A DNA stretch of 64,000 nt from Variovorax sp. HW608 (GCF_900090195.1 NZ_LT607803.1:5482229-5546228), one strand, 5' to 3'; positions 1 through 9,994 are shown, counted from the stretch's first letter. Notes: a model not told the origin generated them from the sequence alone. Translations and numbers: made by a program.

Positions 1-506
1 ACGAAGAGGCCGATCCCAGCTTCACGCACACCGCCGCCGAAGACATTCCGGCGCTCGAGCTGCAGGGCGTGCCGGTGCGGGTGCTGATCGGCGAAGCCTT
101 CGGCGTGCGCTCGCCGGTGGCGACCTTCTCGAAGACGATCTACCTCGACATCGCGCTGCCCGCGGGCGCGCGATTCGAGCTGCCGGCGCTGGCGCCCGAA
201 CTGGCGGTCTATCCGGTCGACGGCGATCTGGCGCTCGACGGCGAACCGGTCGCGCAGCACACGATGGCGGTGCTGCCGGACGGGCAGGGCGGCGTGCTGA
301 CCACGCAGGATGCGGTTCGCGCCGTGGTGATCGGCGGCGAGCCGCTCGACGGTCCGCGCTTCATTACCTGGAACTTCGTCTCGAGCCGGCGCGAGCGCAT
401 CCTCGACGCCGGCGCCGACTGGGCCGCGCAGCGCATCGGCCATGTGCCCGGCGAGACCGAGTTCATTCCGCTGCCCGACCATCCAGCCTTCCGACCGGCG
501 GGCTGA
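1..506 (+). CDS. Pirin family protein, C-terminal part (5' end outside window)
   Basis: The reading frame is open from base 3 to a TGA at 504-506, so the start lies before the window and only about 167 residues are visible. They carry the C-terminal cupin half of a pirin-like protein: the DIALPAGARFELPA stretch, a beta-rich core, then the family-typical end in which an FITWNFVSSRRERI segment is followed by a P-x-E-x-E-F-I-P-L-P tail. Pirins are cytoplasmic metal-binding bicupins; some act as quercetinases and many have no known substrate. The metal-binding N-terminal cupin is not visible, so activity cannot be judged. A dispersed intergenic repeat starts right after the stop. Confidence 0.85.
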   Translation, partial: EEADPSFTHTAAEDIPALELQGVPVRVLIGEAFGVRSPVATFSKTIYLDIALPAGARFELPALAPELAVYPVDGDLALDGEPVAQHTMAVLPDGQGGVLTTQDAVRAVVIGGEPLDGPRFITWNFVSSRRERILDAGADWAAQRIGHVPGETEFIPLPDHPAFRPAG

Positions 507-602
507 GCGAGGGACCCCGCGGAACCGGCTTCGCCGGGCCGCTGGGGTCGCTCCCGGAGAGGGGGTGCCCGAGCCACACGAAGTGGGCGAGGCTGGGGGA
601 GA
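507..602 (+). repeat. Dispersed intergenic repeat, copy 1
   Basis: About 95 bases between the pirin stop and the convergent trhO gene match, in inverted orientation and at roughly 85% identity by eye, the sequence at 49848-49945 between tctB and tctA. Shared blocks include GCGGAACCGGCT, CCGGGCCGCT and CCACACGAAGTGGGCGAGG. A shorter related copy lies at 32855-32932. The element is non-coding and contains short G/C-rich inverted repeats. It looks like a REP/MITE-like chromosomal repeat. Confidence 0.7.
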
Positions 603-610
603 GCCGTTTT

Positions 611-1396
611 CTAGCGCTTGATCCCGATGTCCGGGTCTTCCGAGGCCCGGGCGCTGACGCCGTTGGCGCGTGCCTTGAGGTCCGGCGAGAGCGACTCGCG
701 GCCATCGAAGACGAAGCACTCGCCGTCGTAGTGCGCGCCGCCGACCTCTTCGAAATATTTGAGGATGCCGCCGTCGAGCTGCAGCACGTTGTCCAGCCCG
801 AGTTCGTGCATCAGGATCGCGGCCTTCTCGCAGCGGATGCCGCCGGTGCAGAAGCTCACCACGGTCTTGCCCGCGAGCTGGTCGCGGTGCTTTTGCACGG
901 CCTTGGGAAATTCGGTGAACTTGTGGATGCGCCAGTCGATCGCGCCCTCGAAGGTGCCGTAGTCGACTTCGAAGGCATTGCGGGTGTCGAGCATCGCGAC
1001 CGGCTTGCCGGCATCGTCGTGGCCCTGGTCGAGCCAGCGCTTGAGCGTGCCGGCGTCCACCCCGGGCGCACGGCCGGCGGCCGGCTGGATCGCGGGATGG
1101 TCCATGCGGATGATCTCGCGCTTGATCTTCACCAGCATGCGGCGGAACGGCTGGGTGGCGGACCAGCTTTCCTTGGCTTCGAGGTCCGCGAAGCGCGGAT
1201 CCGCGCGCAGCAGCGCCAGAAAGGCGCGCACCGAATCCGGCGTGCCCGCCACGAACAGATTGATGCCTTCCGTCGCGATCAGGATGGTTCCCTTGAGGCC
1301 CAGTTCGTGGGTCCTGGCGCGAAGCATTTCGCGCAGCTCGGCGGCGTCGTCGAGCTGGACGAACTTGTAGGCCGCGATATTCAGAGTCTCTTGCAC
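611..1396 (-). CDS. trhO: tRNA uridine(34) hydroxylase (rhodanese-family TrhO/YceA)
   Basis: TrhO oxygenates U34 of certain tRNAs to 5-hydroxyuridine. The protein is about 261 residues: an N-terminal ferredoxin-like UPF0176 part (about 1-95) and a rhodanese domain with the hallmark CTGGIRCEK loop. C183 is the likely catalytic cysteine and C189 the second conserved cysteine. I start at a GTG (1394-1396) giving [12 protein letters not shown], where family similarity begins; the frame stays open to 1459 but the extra residues look like untranslated leader. It is shorter than the roughly 350-residue E. coli protein because it lacks a C-terminal extension, which is common in Burkholderiales. It diverges from dnaE across a 95-base spacer. 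Confidence 0.88.
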   Translation of the reverse strand: MQETLNIAAYKFVQLDDAAELREMLRARTHELGLKGTILIATEGINLFVAGTPDSVRAFLALLRADPRFADLEAKESWSATQPFRRMLVKIKREIIRMDHPAIQPAAGRAPGVDAGTLKRWLDQGHDDAGKPVAMLDTRNAFEVDYGTFEGAIDWRIHKFTEFPKAVQKHRDQLAGKTVVSFCTGGIRCEKAAILMHELGLDNVLQLDGGILKYFEEVGGAHYDGECFVFDGRESLSPDLKARANGVSARASEDPDIGIKR

Positions 1397-1491
1397 GGGG
1401 CGGGATTTTAGGCGGGCGGGCCCACGCGATACCCGATGCAATAGGGACAGCGAGATCACATCGTGAAGCCCCCGCTTCCTACAATCGACGG

Positions 1492-4400
1492 ATGTTCGTT
1501 CACCTGCGCCTGCACACCGAGTTTTCCGTCGTCGACGGCACCAACCGCATCGATGACGTCGTCAAGGCGGCCGCCGCCGACAAACAGCCCGCACTGGCGA
1601 TCACCGACCTGAACAACCTGTTCGGCGGCGTCAAGTTCTACAAGGAAGCGCGCGGCAAGGGCGTCAAGCCGGTGCTGGGCGCCGAAGTGGTCGTCGAAGG
1701 GCTGGGTTCCGACCCCGCCGCGCTCACGCGCATCGTGCTGCTGGTGCAGAACAAGGAGGGCTATCTCAACCTCTCCGAGCTGCTCGCGCGCGCCTGGACG
1801 CAGAACGTCGGCCGCGGCCAGGCGCAGGCCGCCTGCAAGCTGGCATGGCTCAAGGAATTGCAGGGCGGGCTGATCGCGCTGTCCGGCGCGCAGGCCGGGC
1901 CGCTGGGCGCGCCGCTGCTCCAGGGCCAGCACGAGCGCGCCGCCGAAGTCGCGCTGCAACTGGCCGGGATGTTCCCGCATCGCTTCTACATCGAGCTCCA
2001 GCGCGCCGGCCGGCCGGAAGACGAGCCGCACGTGATCGCCGCGGTGCAGCTCGCCGCGCGCCTGCGGCTGCCGGTGGTCGCGACGCATCCGGTGCAGTTC
2101 GCGACCGCCGAGGATTTCGAGGCCCACGAGGCGCGCGTCTGCATTTCCGAGGGCGAGATCCTCGGCAACCCGCGCCGCATCCGCAAGTTCACCCAGGAGC
2201 AGTACTTCAAGTCCTCGGCCGAGATGGAGGCGCTCTTCGCCGACGTGCCGAGCGCGATCGCCAACACCGTCGAGATCGCCAAGCGCTGCAACCTGACCTT
2301 GGTGCTCGGCAAGCCGCAGCTGCCGAACTTCCCGACGCCGAACGGCATGCCGATGGAAGAGTACTTCCGGCACGCCTCGTTCGAAGGCCTCGAAGCGCGG
2401 CTCGCGCATCTCTACCCCGACGCGGCCAGGCGCGATGCCGAGCGCCCGCGCTACGTGGAGCGGCTGGAGTTCGAGATCAACACCATCCTCAAGATGGGGT
2501 TCCCGGGCTACTTCCTGATCGTGGGCGACTTCATCAACTGGGCCAAGAACAACGGCTGCCCGGTCGGTCCGGGCCGGGGCTCGGGTGCCGGCTCGCTGGT
2601 GGCCTACGCGCTGAAGATCACCGACCTCGATCCGCTCGAATACAAGCTGCTGTTCGAGCGCTTCCTGAACCCGGAGCGGGTGTCGATGCCCGACTTCGAC
2701 ATCGACTTCTGCCAGGGCAACCGCGATCGCGTGATCGACTACGTGAAGGACAAGTATGGCCGCGATGCGGTGAGCCAGATCGCCACCTTCGGCACGATGG
2801 CCGCGCGCGCCGCGATCCGCGACGTGGGCCGGGTGATGGACATGAGCTACACCTTCTGCGACGGCATCAGCAAGCTGATCCCGAACAAGCCGGGCATGTC
2901 GGTCTCGCTGCAGTACCCGCCCTCGCCCAAGATCGAAGGCGACAAGAACAACTACGCGATCGAGATGGAGCCGCAACTGGCGGCGCGCATCGAAAAGGAA
3001 GAAGAGGTCCGCACCGTCGTCGAGATGGCGCAGAAGCTCGAAGGAATGACCCGCAACATCGGCATGCACGCCGGCGGGGTGCTGATCGCGCCGGGCAAGC
3101 TCACCGATTTCTGCCCGCTCTACCAGCAGCCCGGCAGCGACTCGGCAGTGAGCCAGTACGACAAGGACGACGTGGAAGCGGTCGGCCTCGTGAAGTTCGA
3201 CTTTCTGGGGCTGGCGACGCTCACGATCCTGGAGATCGCGAAGGAGTTCATCGCCCGCCGCCACAAGGGGCAGGAGAACTTCGCCTTCGAGAACATCCCG
3301 CTCTCCGACGCGCCGACCTACCGGCTCTTCGCGGACGGCAAGACCGAAGCCGTGTTCCAGTTCGAATCGCGCGGCATGCAGGGCATGCTGAAGGACGCGC
3401 GGCCGACGCGGCTCGAAGACCTGATCGCGCTCAACGCGCTGTACCGGCCGGGGCCGATGGACCTGATCCCGAGCTTCGTCGCGCGCAAGCACGGGCGCGA
3501 GCCGGTCGAGTACCCGCACCCGCTGGTGGCCGACATGCTCTCCGAGACCTACGGGATCATGGTCTACCAGGAACAGGTGATGCAGACCGCGCAGATCCTG
3601 GGCGGCTACTCGCTCGGCGGCGCCGACCTGCTGCGCCGTGCGATGGGCAAGAAGAAGGCCGAGGAGATGGCCGAGCACCGCCAGATCTTCCGCAAGGGCG
3701 CGGCGCAGAACGGCATCAACGAGGCGAAGGCCGACGAGATCTTCGACCTGATGGAGAAGTTCGCGGGCTACGGCTTCAACAAGTCGCACGCGGCCGCGTA
3801 CTCGCTCCTGGCCTATCACACCGGCTGGCTCAAGGTGCACTACACGGCCGAGTTCTTCTGCGCCAACATGACCGTGGAAATGGACAACACCGACAAGCTC
3901 AAGGTGCTGTTCGAGGACGCGCAGAAGAACTTCGGCATCACCTTCGAGCCGCCGGACGTGAACCGCGGCAACTACCGCTTCGAGCCGGTCAACGACAAGG
4001 TCATCCGCTACGGCCTCGGCGCGGTCAAGGGCACAGGCCAGCTCGCGGTCGAGGCGGTGGTGCGGGCGCGGGAGCAGGGCGGGCCGTTCAGGAGCCTGTT
4101 CGACTTCTGCGTGCGCGTGGACCGCCAGCGCATCAACAAGCGCACCGTCGAGGCGCTGATCAAGGCCGGCGCCTTCGATTCGCTGCAGCAGAACCGCGCC
4201 TCGCTGATCGCATCGCTCGATCGCGCCTTCGAGTTCGCGGTGGCGACCGAGGCCAATGCGGCGCAGGTCGACATCTTCGGTGACAGCGAGCACGGCTCGG
4301 CGGCGCAGGAGCCCGACCTGATCGACGCCACGCCCTGGGGCGTGAAGGAACGGCTGACCTACGAGAAGACCGCGGTCGGCTTCTACCTCTCGGGCCATCT

Positions 4401-4992
4401 CTTCGACGAGGTCGAGCACGAGGTGCGCCGCTTCTGCAAGCGCGCGATCGACGACCTGATCGACAGCCGCGAGCAGCAGGTGATCGCCGGCATCGTGAGC
4501 GACTTCCGCGTCATCAACGGGCAGCGCGGGCGGCTTTGCATCTTCAAGCTCGACGACAAGTCGGGCTCGATCGAGGCGACCGCCGACGAGGCGCTGTTCA
4601 ACGCCAACCGCAATGTGCTCAAGGACGACGAGCTGGTGATCGTGAGCGGCCGGCTGCAACCGGCGCGCGGCGGTTTCGAGGCGCGCTTCCAGGTCATGCA
4701 GGCCTGGGACCTCGCCGCGGCGCGCTGCCGCTTCGGCAAGTACCTGCGGGTGGCGGTCAACGGCAAGGCGCCGGACATCGCGCGGCTCGTGAAGGAGTTT
4801 CCGCCGCGTGCCGAGCAGAGCGAGCACGGCGAACTGCTCCAGGGTCTGGGCGTGCGGCTGTCGATGGCCCGCAACGGTGCGCAGGTCGAGCTTCAGCTCG
4901 GCGAGCGCGCCAGGTTCTTCCCGACCGATGCCGCACTGGCGAGCTGGATGGCGCAGGCCGAGGCCGGCAAGGCGGCCGTCGTCTACGAGTAG
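1492..4992 (+). CDS. dnaE: DNA polymerase III subunit alpha
   Basis: This is the catalytic subunit of the replicative polymerase, 1166 residues, full length for the DnaE1 class. In order: an N-terminal PHP domain ([13 protein letters not shown]), the polymerase palm with [14 protein letters not shown] and the metal-binding PDFDIDF motif (D401, D403), the third acidic residue in VKFDFLG (D570), the fingers and little-finger region, an internal clamp-binding motif QVDIF (925-929), an OB fold (about 1000-1080) and the C-terminal tau-binding tail. The ATG has no clear Shine-Dalgarno. A TACAAT hexamer lies at 1480-1485, so the mRNA may be leaderless or nearly so. The long open frame on the opposite strand is a GC-bias shadow. 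Confidence 0.97.
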   Translation: MFVHLRLHTEFSVVDGTNRIDDVVKAAAADKQPALAITDLNNLFGGVKFYKEARGKGVKPVLGAEVVVEGLGSDPAALTRIVLLVQNKEGYLNLSELLARAWTQNVGRGQAQAACKLAWLKELQGGLIALSGAQAGPLGAPLLQGQHERAAEVALQLAGMFPHRFYIELQRAGRPEDEPHVIAAVQLAARLRLPVVATHPVQFATAEDFEAHEARVCISEGEILGNPRRIRKFTQEQYFKSSAEMEALFADVPSAIANTVEIAKRCNLTLVLGKPQLPNFPTPNGMPMEEYFRHASFEGLEARLAHLYPDAARRDAERPRYVERLEFEINTILKMGFPGYFLIVGDFINWAKNNGCPVGPGRGSGAGSLVAYALKITDLDPLEYKLLFERFLNPERVSMPDFDIDFCQGNRDRVIDYVKDKYGRDAVSQIATFGTMAARAAIRDVGRVMDMSYTFCDGISKLIPNKPGMSVSLQYPPSPKIEGDKNNYAIEMEPQLAARIEKEEEVRTVVEMAQKLEGMTRNIGMHAGGVLIAPGKLTDFCPLYQQPGSDSAVSQYDKDDVEAVGLVKFDFLGLATLTILEIAKEFIARRHKGQENFAFENIPLSDAPTYRLFADGKTEAVFQFESRGMQGMLKDARPTRLEDLIALNALYRPGPMDLIPSFVARKHGREPVEYPHPLVADMLSETYGIMVYQEQVMQTAQILGGYSLGGADLLRRAMGKKKAEEMAEHRQIFRKGAAQNGINEAKADEIFDLMEKFAGYGFNKSHAAAYSLLAYHTGWLKVHYTAEFFCANMTVEMDNTDKLKVLFEDAQKNFGITFEPPDVNRGNYRFEPVNDKVIRYGLGAVKGTGQLAVEAVVRAREQGGPFRSLFDFCVRVDRQRINKRTVEALIKAGAFDSLQQNRASLIASLDRAFEFAVATEANAAQVDIFGDSEHGSAAQEPDLIDATPWGVKERLTYEKTAVGFYLSGHLFDEVEHEVRRFCKRAIDDLIDSREQQVIAGIVSDFRVINGQRGRLCIFKLDDKSGSIEATADEALFNANRNVLKDDELVIVSGRLQPARGGFEARFQVMQAWDLAAARCRFGKYLRVAVNGKAPDIARLVKEFPPRAEQSEHGELLQGLGVRLSMARNGAQVELQLGERARFFPTDAALASWMAQAEAGKAAVVYE

Positions 4993-5003
4993 CGGGCTTT
5001 TCG

Positions 5004-5585
5004 ATGCTCGACGCGCTGGATAGCCAGCTCTTCCTGTTGCTGAATGCGAGCGCCGATGCCCCCCGGTGGTGGATCGGCGCGTGGTATTTCTTCGCGGTCC
5101 ATGCGCACTGGGTGGCGCTCGCGCTGCTGGCGGGTTATGCGCTGCGTCGGGGGAAGCCGTCCCTGACGCCGCTGATGGCGGCGCTCCTCGCGCTGGCACT
5201 GGGCTCGGTGGCCTGCGAGCTCATCGGCCATGTCTGGAACCGGCCGCGGCCCTTCGTGCTCGGGCTGGGCTTCCAGCATCTGCCGCACGGTCCGAGTGCC
5301 TCGTTTCCGAGCAGCCATGCGACGGCCTACGGCGCCATGGCCTTCTCGTTCCTGCTCGCGGCGGGCCACCGGGCCTTCGGCTGCATCCTGCTCGTGCTTG
5401 CGGCCCTGGTGGCCGCGGCCCGCGTGGTGGTCGGGGTGCACTACCCGATGGACGTGTTCTTCGGACTCGTGCTCGGCGGCCTCGCGGCGATTGCGGCGCA
5501 CTACATCGTCGCGACGGCTGGGCGGCGACATGCGACGCGCGGCGTGATCGCGCCGCAGCGAACATCCGGGAAGGAGGAGCCATGA
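5004..5585 (+). CDS. PAP2-family membrane phosphatase
   Basis: A 193-residue protein with about five hydrophobic helices. It carries the PAP2 acid-phosphatase signature in order: an NRPRPF motif, the PSSHATAYGAMAF block (family PSGH, here PSSH) and R-x(5)-H-x(3)-D in ARVVVGVHYPMD. Such proteins dephosphorylate lipid phosphates (undecaprenyl-PP, phosphatidate or PGP) with the active site on the periplasmic face. Substrate cannot be told from sequence. The ATG lies 11 bases after the dnaE stop, so it probably rides on the dnaE transcript. Its TGA overlaps the ATG of the next gene (ATGA). Confidence 0.88.
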   Translation: MLDALDSQLFLLLNASADAPRWWIGAWYFFAVHAHWVALALLAGYALRRGKPSLTPLMAALLALALGSVACELIGHVWNRPRPFVLGLGFQHLPHGPSASFPSSHATAYGAMAFSFLLAAGHRAFGCILLVLAALVAAARVVVGVHYPMDVFFGLVLGGLAAIAAHYIVATAGRRHATRGVIAPQRTSGKEEP

Positions 5586-6151
5586 CCATGCATTCAAGGC
5601 TGCGTTCCGCTTCCCTCGCTGCGACGCTGGCCGCCTGTGCGACGCTCTCGCAAGCGGCCGGATTCGTCCTCACCAGTCCCGATATCAAGCCCGGGAGCAC
5701 GCTGACGGATGCGCAGGTGTCCAACGACTTCGGCTGCACCGGCAGGAACATCTCGCCTGCGTTGAAGTGGAGCGGGGCGCCCAAGGACACCAGGAGCTTC
5801 GCGGTGTCCTTGTACGACCCCGATGCGCCCGGTTCGGGCTGGTGGCACTGGGTGGTCTACAACATCCCGGCCACGGCCAGCGAGCTCCCCGAGGGCGCCG
5901 GCGCCGCCGACGGCAAGGGCCTGCCAACGGGCAGCGTGCAGGGCCGCTCTGACTTCGGCTCGTCGGAGTTCGGTGGCGCATGCCCGCCGGTGGGGGACAA
6001 GCCGCATCGGTACATCTTCACGGTGTATGCGTTGGGGACCGACAAGCTCGACATCCCGCCGGACGCCGCCGCAGCACGGGTCGGCTCGGCGATCAACGCC
6101 AACAAGCTCGCCTCGGCGAGCTTCGCTGCGAAGTACGGCCGAGCCAAGTGA
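5582..6151 (+). CDS. YbhB/YbcL family Raf-kinase-inhibitor-like protein, secreted
   Basis: 189 residues: a signal peptide (cleavage likely after LSQAA, about residue 26), then a PEBP-like fold with F-x-L-T-S-P-D-I, the N-x-S-P-x-L-x-W-S-G-A-P motif, S-x-x-x-x-x-x-D-P-D-A-P and W-x-H-W-V-V-Y-N-I-P. Bacterial homologues are periplasmic proteins of uncertain role. The ATG at 5582 overlaps the upstream stop and is preceded by AAGGAGG at 5571-5577; a second ATG at 5588 is also possible. The gene converges on tolA with only 25 bases between stops and no terminator visible. Confidence 0.88.
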   Translation: MTMHSRLRSASLAATLAACATLSQAAGFVLTSPDIKPGSTLTDAQVSNDFGCTGRNISPALKWSGAPKDTRSFAVSLYDPDAPGSGWWHWVVYNIPATASELPEGAGAADGKGLPTGSVQGRSDFGSSEFGGACPPVGDKPHRYIFTVYALGTDKLDIPPDAAAARVGSAINANKLASASFAAKYGRAK

Positions 6152-6176
6152 TGGGGCTGGGGGCGGGATGTCGCCC

Positions 6177-7169
6177 TCAGCGCTTTGGTTGAAGTGCGAC
6201 GGTCAATGAGGGAAATACGCGACCGTCGGTGTCACGCGGCAGCCTGTCAGTGGCTCGCAATCCACGTTCAGCAGCGTCATCCCAACCGGGAACGCCACTG
6301 GACTTACGGAGCTTAATCCCGACGATCGTGCCGTCGGGTGCCAGGCTGACATCGAATTCGACCGTTGGATTGCCACTGACTGTATCTGCGTCGGGATAGT
6401 TGACATGGGGGCGAACTGCTGCAGCAATTCGCGCCGCATAGCCGCTCGACGGCCCTGACGAGCGCGCAGCCGTGCCCGTCGAGCTTTCGCTGCCGGTGCC
6501 GGCCATCGCCTGCATGCGCTTGAGCGTTGCCGCGCGATCGGCGGCCGCCTGGGCAGCCTGCTTGGCGTCGGCTTCCTTCTTCTTCGCGGCCTCGGCCTGC
6601 TGCTTGGCCTCGGCCTGCTGCTTGGCCTCGGCTTCCTGCTTGCGCTTCTGCTCGGCGAGCTTCTTCTGCTCGTCCTTCTTGCGCTCGGCCTCTTCCTCTT
6701 CGCGCTGGCGCGCCTCGGTTTCCTTCTTCTGCTGCTCGGCCTTCTTCTGGGCCTCGAGTTTCTTCTGCTGCTCGACGCGCTGCTGCTCCAGCTCGCGTTC
6801 CTTCTGCTCCTTCTGCTTCTTCTCGCGTTCGAGCGCGATGTCGGGCTGGCGCGGCACGGGCGTCGGCTCGGGCGGCTTCACGGCCTGCGGCGGTGGGGGC
6901 GGAGGCGGTGGTGGCGGCGGGGCCGGTGTCGGGACGGGAGGGGGAGGCGTCGGCGTCGGCGGTGCGACGGCGCGCGGCGCAGCCTGCTGCACGGTCGACG
7001 ACCACAGCTCGGCCTCGACGGCGTCGTTCTCGGCCTCACGACGCCAGCTCACGCCCCAGGTCAACAGGGCGATCAGCAGCGCGTGCGCGAACAGCGCCAG
7101 CAGCACGGCGCGCGGTGTGCCGCGCTGCGGCGGCGGCGCGAATTCGGGGCGTTCCGCGGCGAGCGACAT
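6177..7169 (-). CDS. tolA: Tol-Pal system protein TolA
   Basis: TolA links the TolQR motor in the inner membrane to the outer membrane during division and is the usual entry point for group A colicins and filamentous phage. The 330 residues show a short cytoplasmic start, one membrane helix (about 22-42), a proline-rich hinge with 11 consecutive prolines (near 85-95), a long Lys/Glu/Ala/Gln-rich helix (about 115-235) and a C-terminal globular domain with SGYAARIAAAVRPHV and the VEFDVSLAPDG strand. Three bases separate it from tolR. The bases coding the C-terminal domain (about 6180-6440) are visibly less GC-rich than the rest. No tolB or pal follows; the next gene converges. Confidence 0.92.
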   Translation of the reverse strand: MSLAAERPEFAPPPQRGTPRAVLLALFAHALLIALLTWGVSWRREAENDAVEAELWSSTVQQAAPRAVAPPTPTPPPPVPTPAPPPPPPPPPPPQAVKPPEPTPVPRQPDIALEREKKQKEQKERELEQQRVEQQKKLEAQKKAEQQKKETEARQREEEEAERKKDEQKKLAEQKRKQEAEAKQQAEAKQQAEAAKKKEADAKQAAQAAADRAATLKRMQAMAGTGSESSTGTAARSSGPSSGYAARIAAAVRPHVNYPDADTVSGNPTVEFDVSLAPDGTIVGIKLRKSSGVPGWDDAAERGLRATDRLPRDTDGRVFPSLTVALQPKR

Positions 7170-7172
7170 GCC

Positions 7173-7610
<438 letters not shown>

Positions 7611-7626
7611 GGCGTCGTGCTCCGCT

Positions 7627-8340
7627 TCAGCGGCCCGTGGCCGCCGCGACGGTCGCCGGATTCTGGTGGGCCGTCAGGTTGCGCTGGAGGATGTTCGAGA
7701 ACTCCTCGATGAAGGTCTCGAGCGCGATCGCGATCTTGTCGATCTCGCGCGCGAAGCGGTTGTAGGCGACCACGGCCGGGATCGCGGCGAAGAGGCCGAT
7801 CGCGGTGGCCACGAGTGCTTCGGCAATGCCGGGTGCGACGGTGGAAAGCGTGACCTGCGCCAGCGCGGCGAGGCCGGTGAAGGCATGCATGATCCCCCAT
7901 ACCGTGCCGAAGAGGCCGACGTACGGCGAGACCGAGCCCACGGTGGCGAGGAACGAGAGGTTCTGTTCGACCGCGTCGAGCTCGCGCTGGAAGCTGGCGC
8001 GCATCGCGCGCCGGGAGCCGTCGAGCAAGGTGCCGGGGTCGGACACATGGCGCTCGCGCAGCTTCTGGTATTCGCGCATGCCGGAGGCGAAGATGCGCTC
8101 CATCGGGCCGGCGAACTTCGCGTTCTGGGCGGCGGAAGAGAAGAGTTCGTTCAGGCTCGTGCCCGACCAGAAGTCGCGCTCGAAGTCTTCGTTGAGCGAG
8201 CGCGTGCGCTTGAGAGAGAAGTACTTGCGGAAGATGGCCGCCCAGCTCGCGACGGAAACGACGATGAGCAGTGCCACCACCAGTTGCACCGGGAGGCTGG
8301 CGTGCAGCAGCAGGGAGATGATCGAGAGGTCTTGATTCAT
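7627..8340 (-). CDS. tolQ: Tol-Pal system protein TolQ (ExbB family)
   Basis: TolQ forms the inner-membrane stator pentamer of the Tol motor. The 237-residue protein has three predicted membrane helices, one near the N-terminus and two in the C-terminal third around LATVGSVSPYVGLFGTVWGIMHAF and GIAEALVATAIGLFAAIPAVVAYN. These carry the conserved ExbB/TolQ proton-channel residues. The ATG (8338-8340) overlaps the ybgC stop as ATGA, arguing for translational coupling. Confidence 0.95.
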   Translation of the reverse strand: MNQDLSIISLLLHASLPVQLVVALLIVVSVASWAAIFRKYFSLKRTRSLNEDFERDFWSGTSLNELFSSAAQNAKFAGPMERIFASGMREYQKLRERHVSDPGTLLDGSRRAMRASFQRELDAVEQNLSFLATVGSVSPYVGLFGTVWGIMHAFTGLAALAQVTLSTVAPGIAEALVATAIGLFAAIPAVVAYNRFAREIDKIAIALETFIEEFSNILQRNLTAHQNPATVAAATGR

Positions 8341-8798
8341 GGCTTGAAAGGTTGAGACATGGAGCCGGCGTGGCGCTCGAGGGTTCCCGAAACCTGGCGG
8401 GGAATGCGCGCGGGCCGCAGTGTGTCGGCCTGGATCCAGCCGATGCGGATCGTGCCTTCGCACAGCAGCCCGGTGCCGGCTGCGGCGGCATCGGCGCCTT
8501 GCTCTGATTTTGATAGCACGCGCTGAGCGATTATCAGCGACGCGGAACCGATCTGACGCAGTTCGGCTGTAACCAGCAGTTCGTCGTCGAGGCGCGCGGG
8601 CCGGTGGTATTTGAGCTGCGTCTCGCAGACGACGAAGATGCCGCCGGTCTCCTCCCGAAGGCGCTGCTGCCCGATGCCCATCGAGCGCAGCCACTCGGTG
8701 CGGGCACGCTCCATGAACTTCAGGTAGTTGGCGTAGAACACGATGCCGCCGGCATCGGTGTCCTCCCAATAAACGCGGATCGCCAGGGAAAAACTCAT
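8337..8798 (-). CDS. ybgC: Acyl-CoA thioesterase YbgC (Tol-Pal associated)
   Basis: A 153-residue hotdog-fold thioesterase. The conserved V-Y-W-E-D-T-D-A-G-G-I-V-F-Y-A-N-Y motif supplies the catalytic Asp, followed by the family FMERARTEWLRSMG helix. YbgC hydrolyses short-chain acyl-CoA in vitro and sits at the head of tol operons in most Proteobacteria, where it probably serves phospholipid metabolism. The start overlaps the aminotransferase stop (ATGA) and its own stop overlaps tolQ (ATGA). The C-terminal 25 residues or so are longer than usual and not obviously conserved. Confidence 0.93.
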   Translation of the reverse strand: MSFSLAIRVYWEDTDAGGIVFYANYLKFMERARTEWLRSMGIGQQRLREETGGIFVVCETQLKYHRPARLDDELLVTAELRQIGSASLIIAQRVLSKSEQGADAAAAGTGLLCEGTIRIGWIQADTLRPARIPRQVSGTLERHAGSMSQPFKP

Positions 8799-9994
8799 GC
8801 AGTAACTGTGGCGTTCGCCCACACGCGCAGGCGGTCGATCGATTCTTCGAGATGCGCCATCGAGCTGGCCGTCGAGAAGCGCACGAAGCGCGAGGTCTCG
8901 GCCGAGCCGAAATCGCGCCCCGGCGTGACCGCGACATGCGCCTGCTTCATGGCCTCGAAGGCGAAGTCCCAGCTGCCGAAGATGCCGAGCCGCTCCGCGA
9001 AGTTCGAGCAGTCGGCCCAGGCATAGAAGGCGCCGTCGGGCACCACCGGTACGTCCAGGCCCAGCGCGTTGAGCTGCGGGATGAACCAGTCGCGGCGCGC
9101 CTTGAACTCGGCGCGACGGCGCTCGTACTCGGCGATGCTGTCGGGCTCGAAGCAGGCGAGCGCGGCGTATTGCGACACGGTGCTCGCGCAGATGAAGAGG
9201 TTCTGCGCCAGCCGCTCGACCGCCGGCACCAGCGCTTCCGGCACCACCAGCCAGCCGAGGCGCCAGCCGGTCATGTTGAAGTACTTGCTGAAGCTGTTGA
9301 TGCTGATGACCTGGTCGTCGATTGCGAGCGCGGTCTGGCCGAAGCTGCTGTCGTAGGAAAGGCCGAGATAGATCTCGTCGATCAGCGTGATGCCGCCGCG
9401 CTCTGACACCACCTCGTGGATGCGGCGCAGCTCGTCGGGCGCGATCGAGGTCCCGGTCGGGTTCGAAGGCGATGCCAGCAGCACGCCGCGCGTGCGCTCG
9501 TTCCATGCCGCCTCGACCTTGGCGGCGCTGAGCTGGAAGCGCTCGGCCGCGGTCGTCGGCACCAGCACCGCGCGGCCGTCCGCTGCGGTGACGAAATGGC
9601 GGTTGCACGGGTAGCTCGGGTCCGGCAGCAGGATCTCGTCGCCGGCTTCGATCAGCGCGAGGCAGGCGAGCTGCAAGGCCGCCGAAGCGCCGGCCGTGAC
9701 GACGATGCGGCGCGCCGGCACGTCGACGCCGAAGCGCTCCGCATACCAGCCGCTGATGCGCTCGCGCAGGCGGTCGAGGCCGGTCGCGTGCGTGTACTGC
9801 GTGGCGCCTGAACGAACCGCCCGGATGGCCGCTTCCTGGACCAGCGGCGGTGCGGTGAAGTCGGGCTCGCCGATGTTCAGGAAGATCATCGGCCGGTCGG
9901 TGTGCGCGACTTCGCGCGCGAGCGCGGAAGCGGCCTTGGCGACCTCCATCACGTAGAACGGCTCGATGCGCTCCGCCCTCTTGGAAATTCTCAT
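8795..9994 (-). CDS. Pyridoxal-phosphate aminotransferase, class I/II
   Basis: A 399-residue fold-type I aminotransferase. It has the GEPDFTAPP substrate-binding loop, the AGASAALQLA cofactor-phosphate region, the SNPTGT motif, D-E-I-Y and the Schiff-base lysine K237 in SINSFSKYFNMTGWRLGW, then the Arg that binds the alpha-carboxylate near the C-terminus. The amino donor and acceptor cannot be told from sequence; relatives are annotated as aspartate or aromatic aminotransferases. The start overlaps the nusB stop (TAATG). Its place between nusB and ybgC is a gene-order feature rather than a functional hint. Confidence 0.9.
   Translation of the reverse strand: MRISKRAERIEPFYVMEVAKAASALAREVAHTDRPMIFLNIGEPDFTAPPLVQEAAIRAVRSGATQYTHATGLDRLRERISGWYAERFGVDVPARRIVVTAGASAALQLACLALIEAGDEILLPDPSYPCNRHFVTAADGRAVLVPTTAAERFQLSAAKVEAAWNERTRGVLLASPSNPTGTSIAPDELRRIHEVVSERGGITLIDEIYLGLSYDSSFGQTALAIDDQVISINSFSKYFNMTGWRLGWLVVPEALVPAVERLAQNLFICASTVSQYAALACFEPDSIAEYERRRAEFKARRDWFIPQLNALGLDVPVVPDGAFYAWADCSNFAERLGIFGSWDFAFEAMKQAHVAVTPGRDFGSAETSRFVRFSTASSMAHLEESIDRLRVWANATVTA

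Noticed and set aside
1456..5199. Very long open frame on the minus strand opposite dnaE
   Set aside because: It is antisense to a fully conserved dnaE, has Arg/Leu/His-rich low-information sequence and arises from codon-position GC bias.
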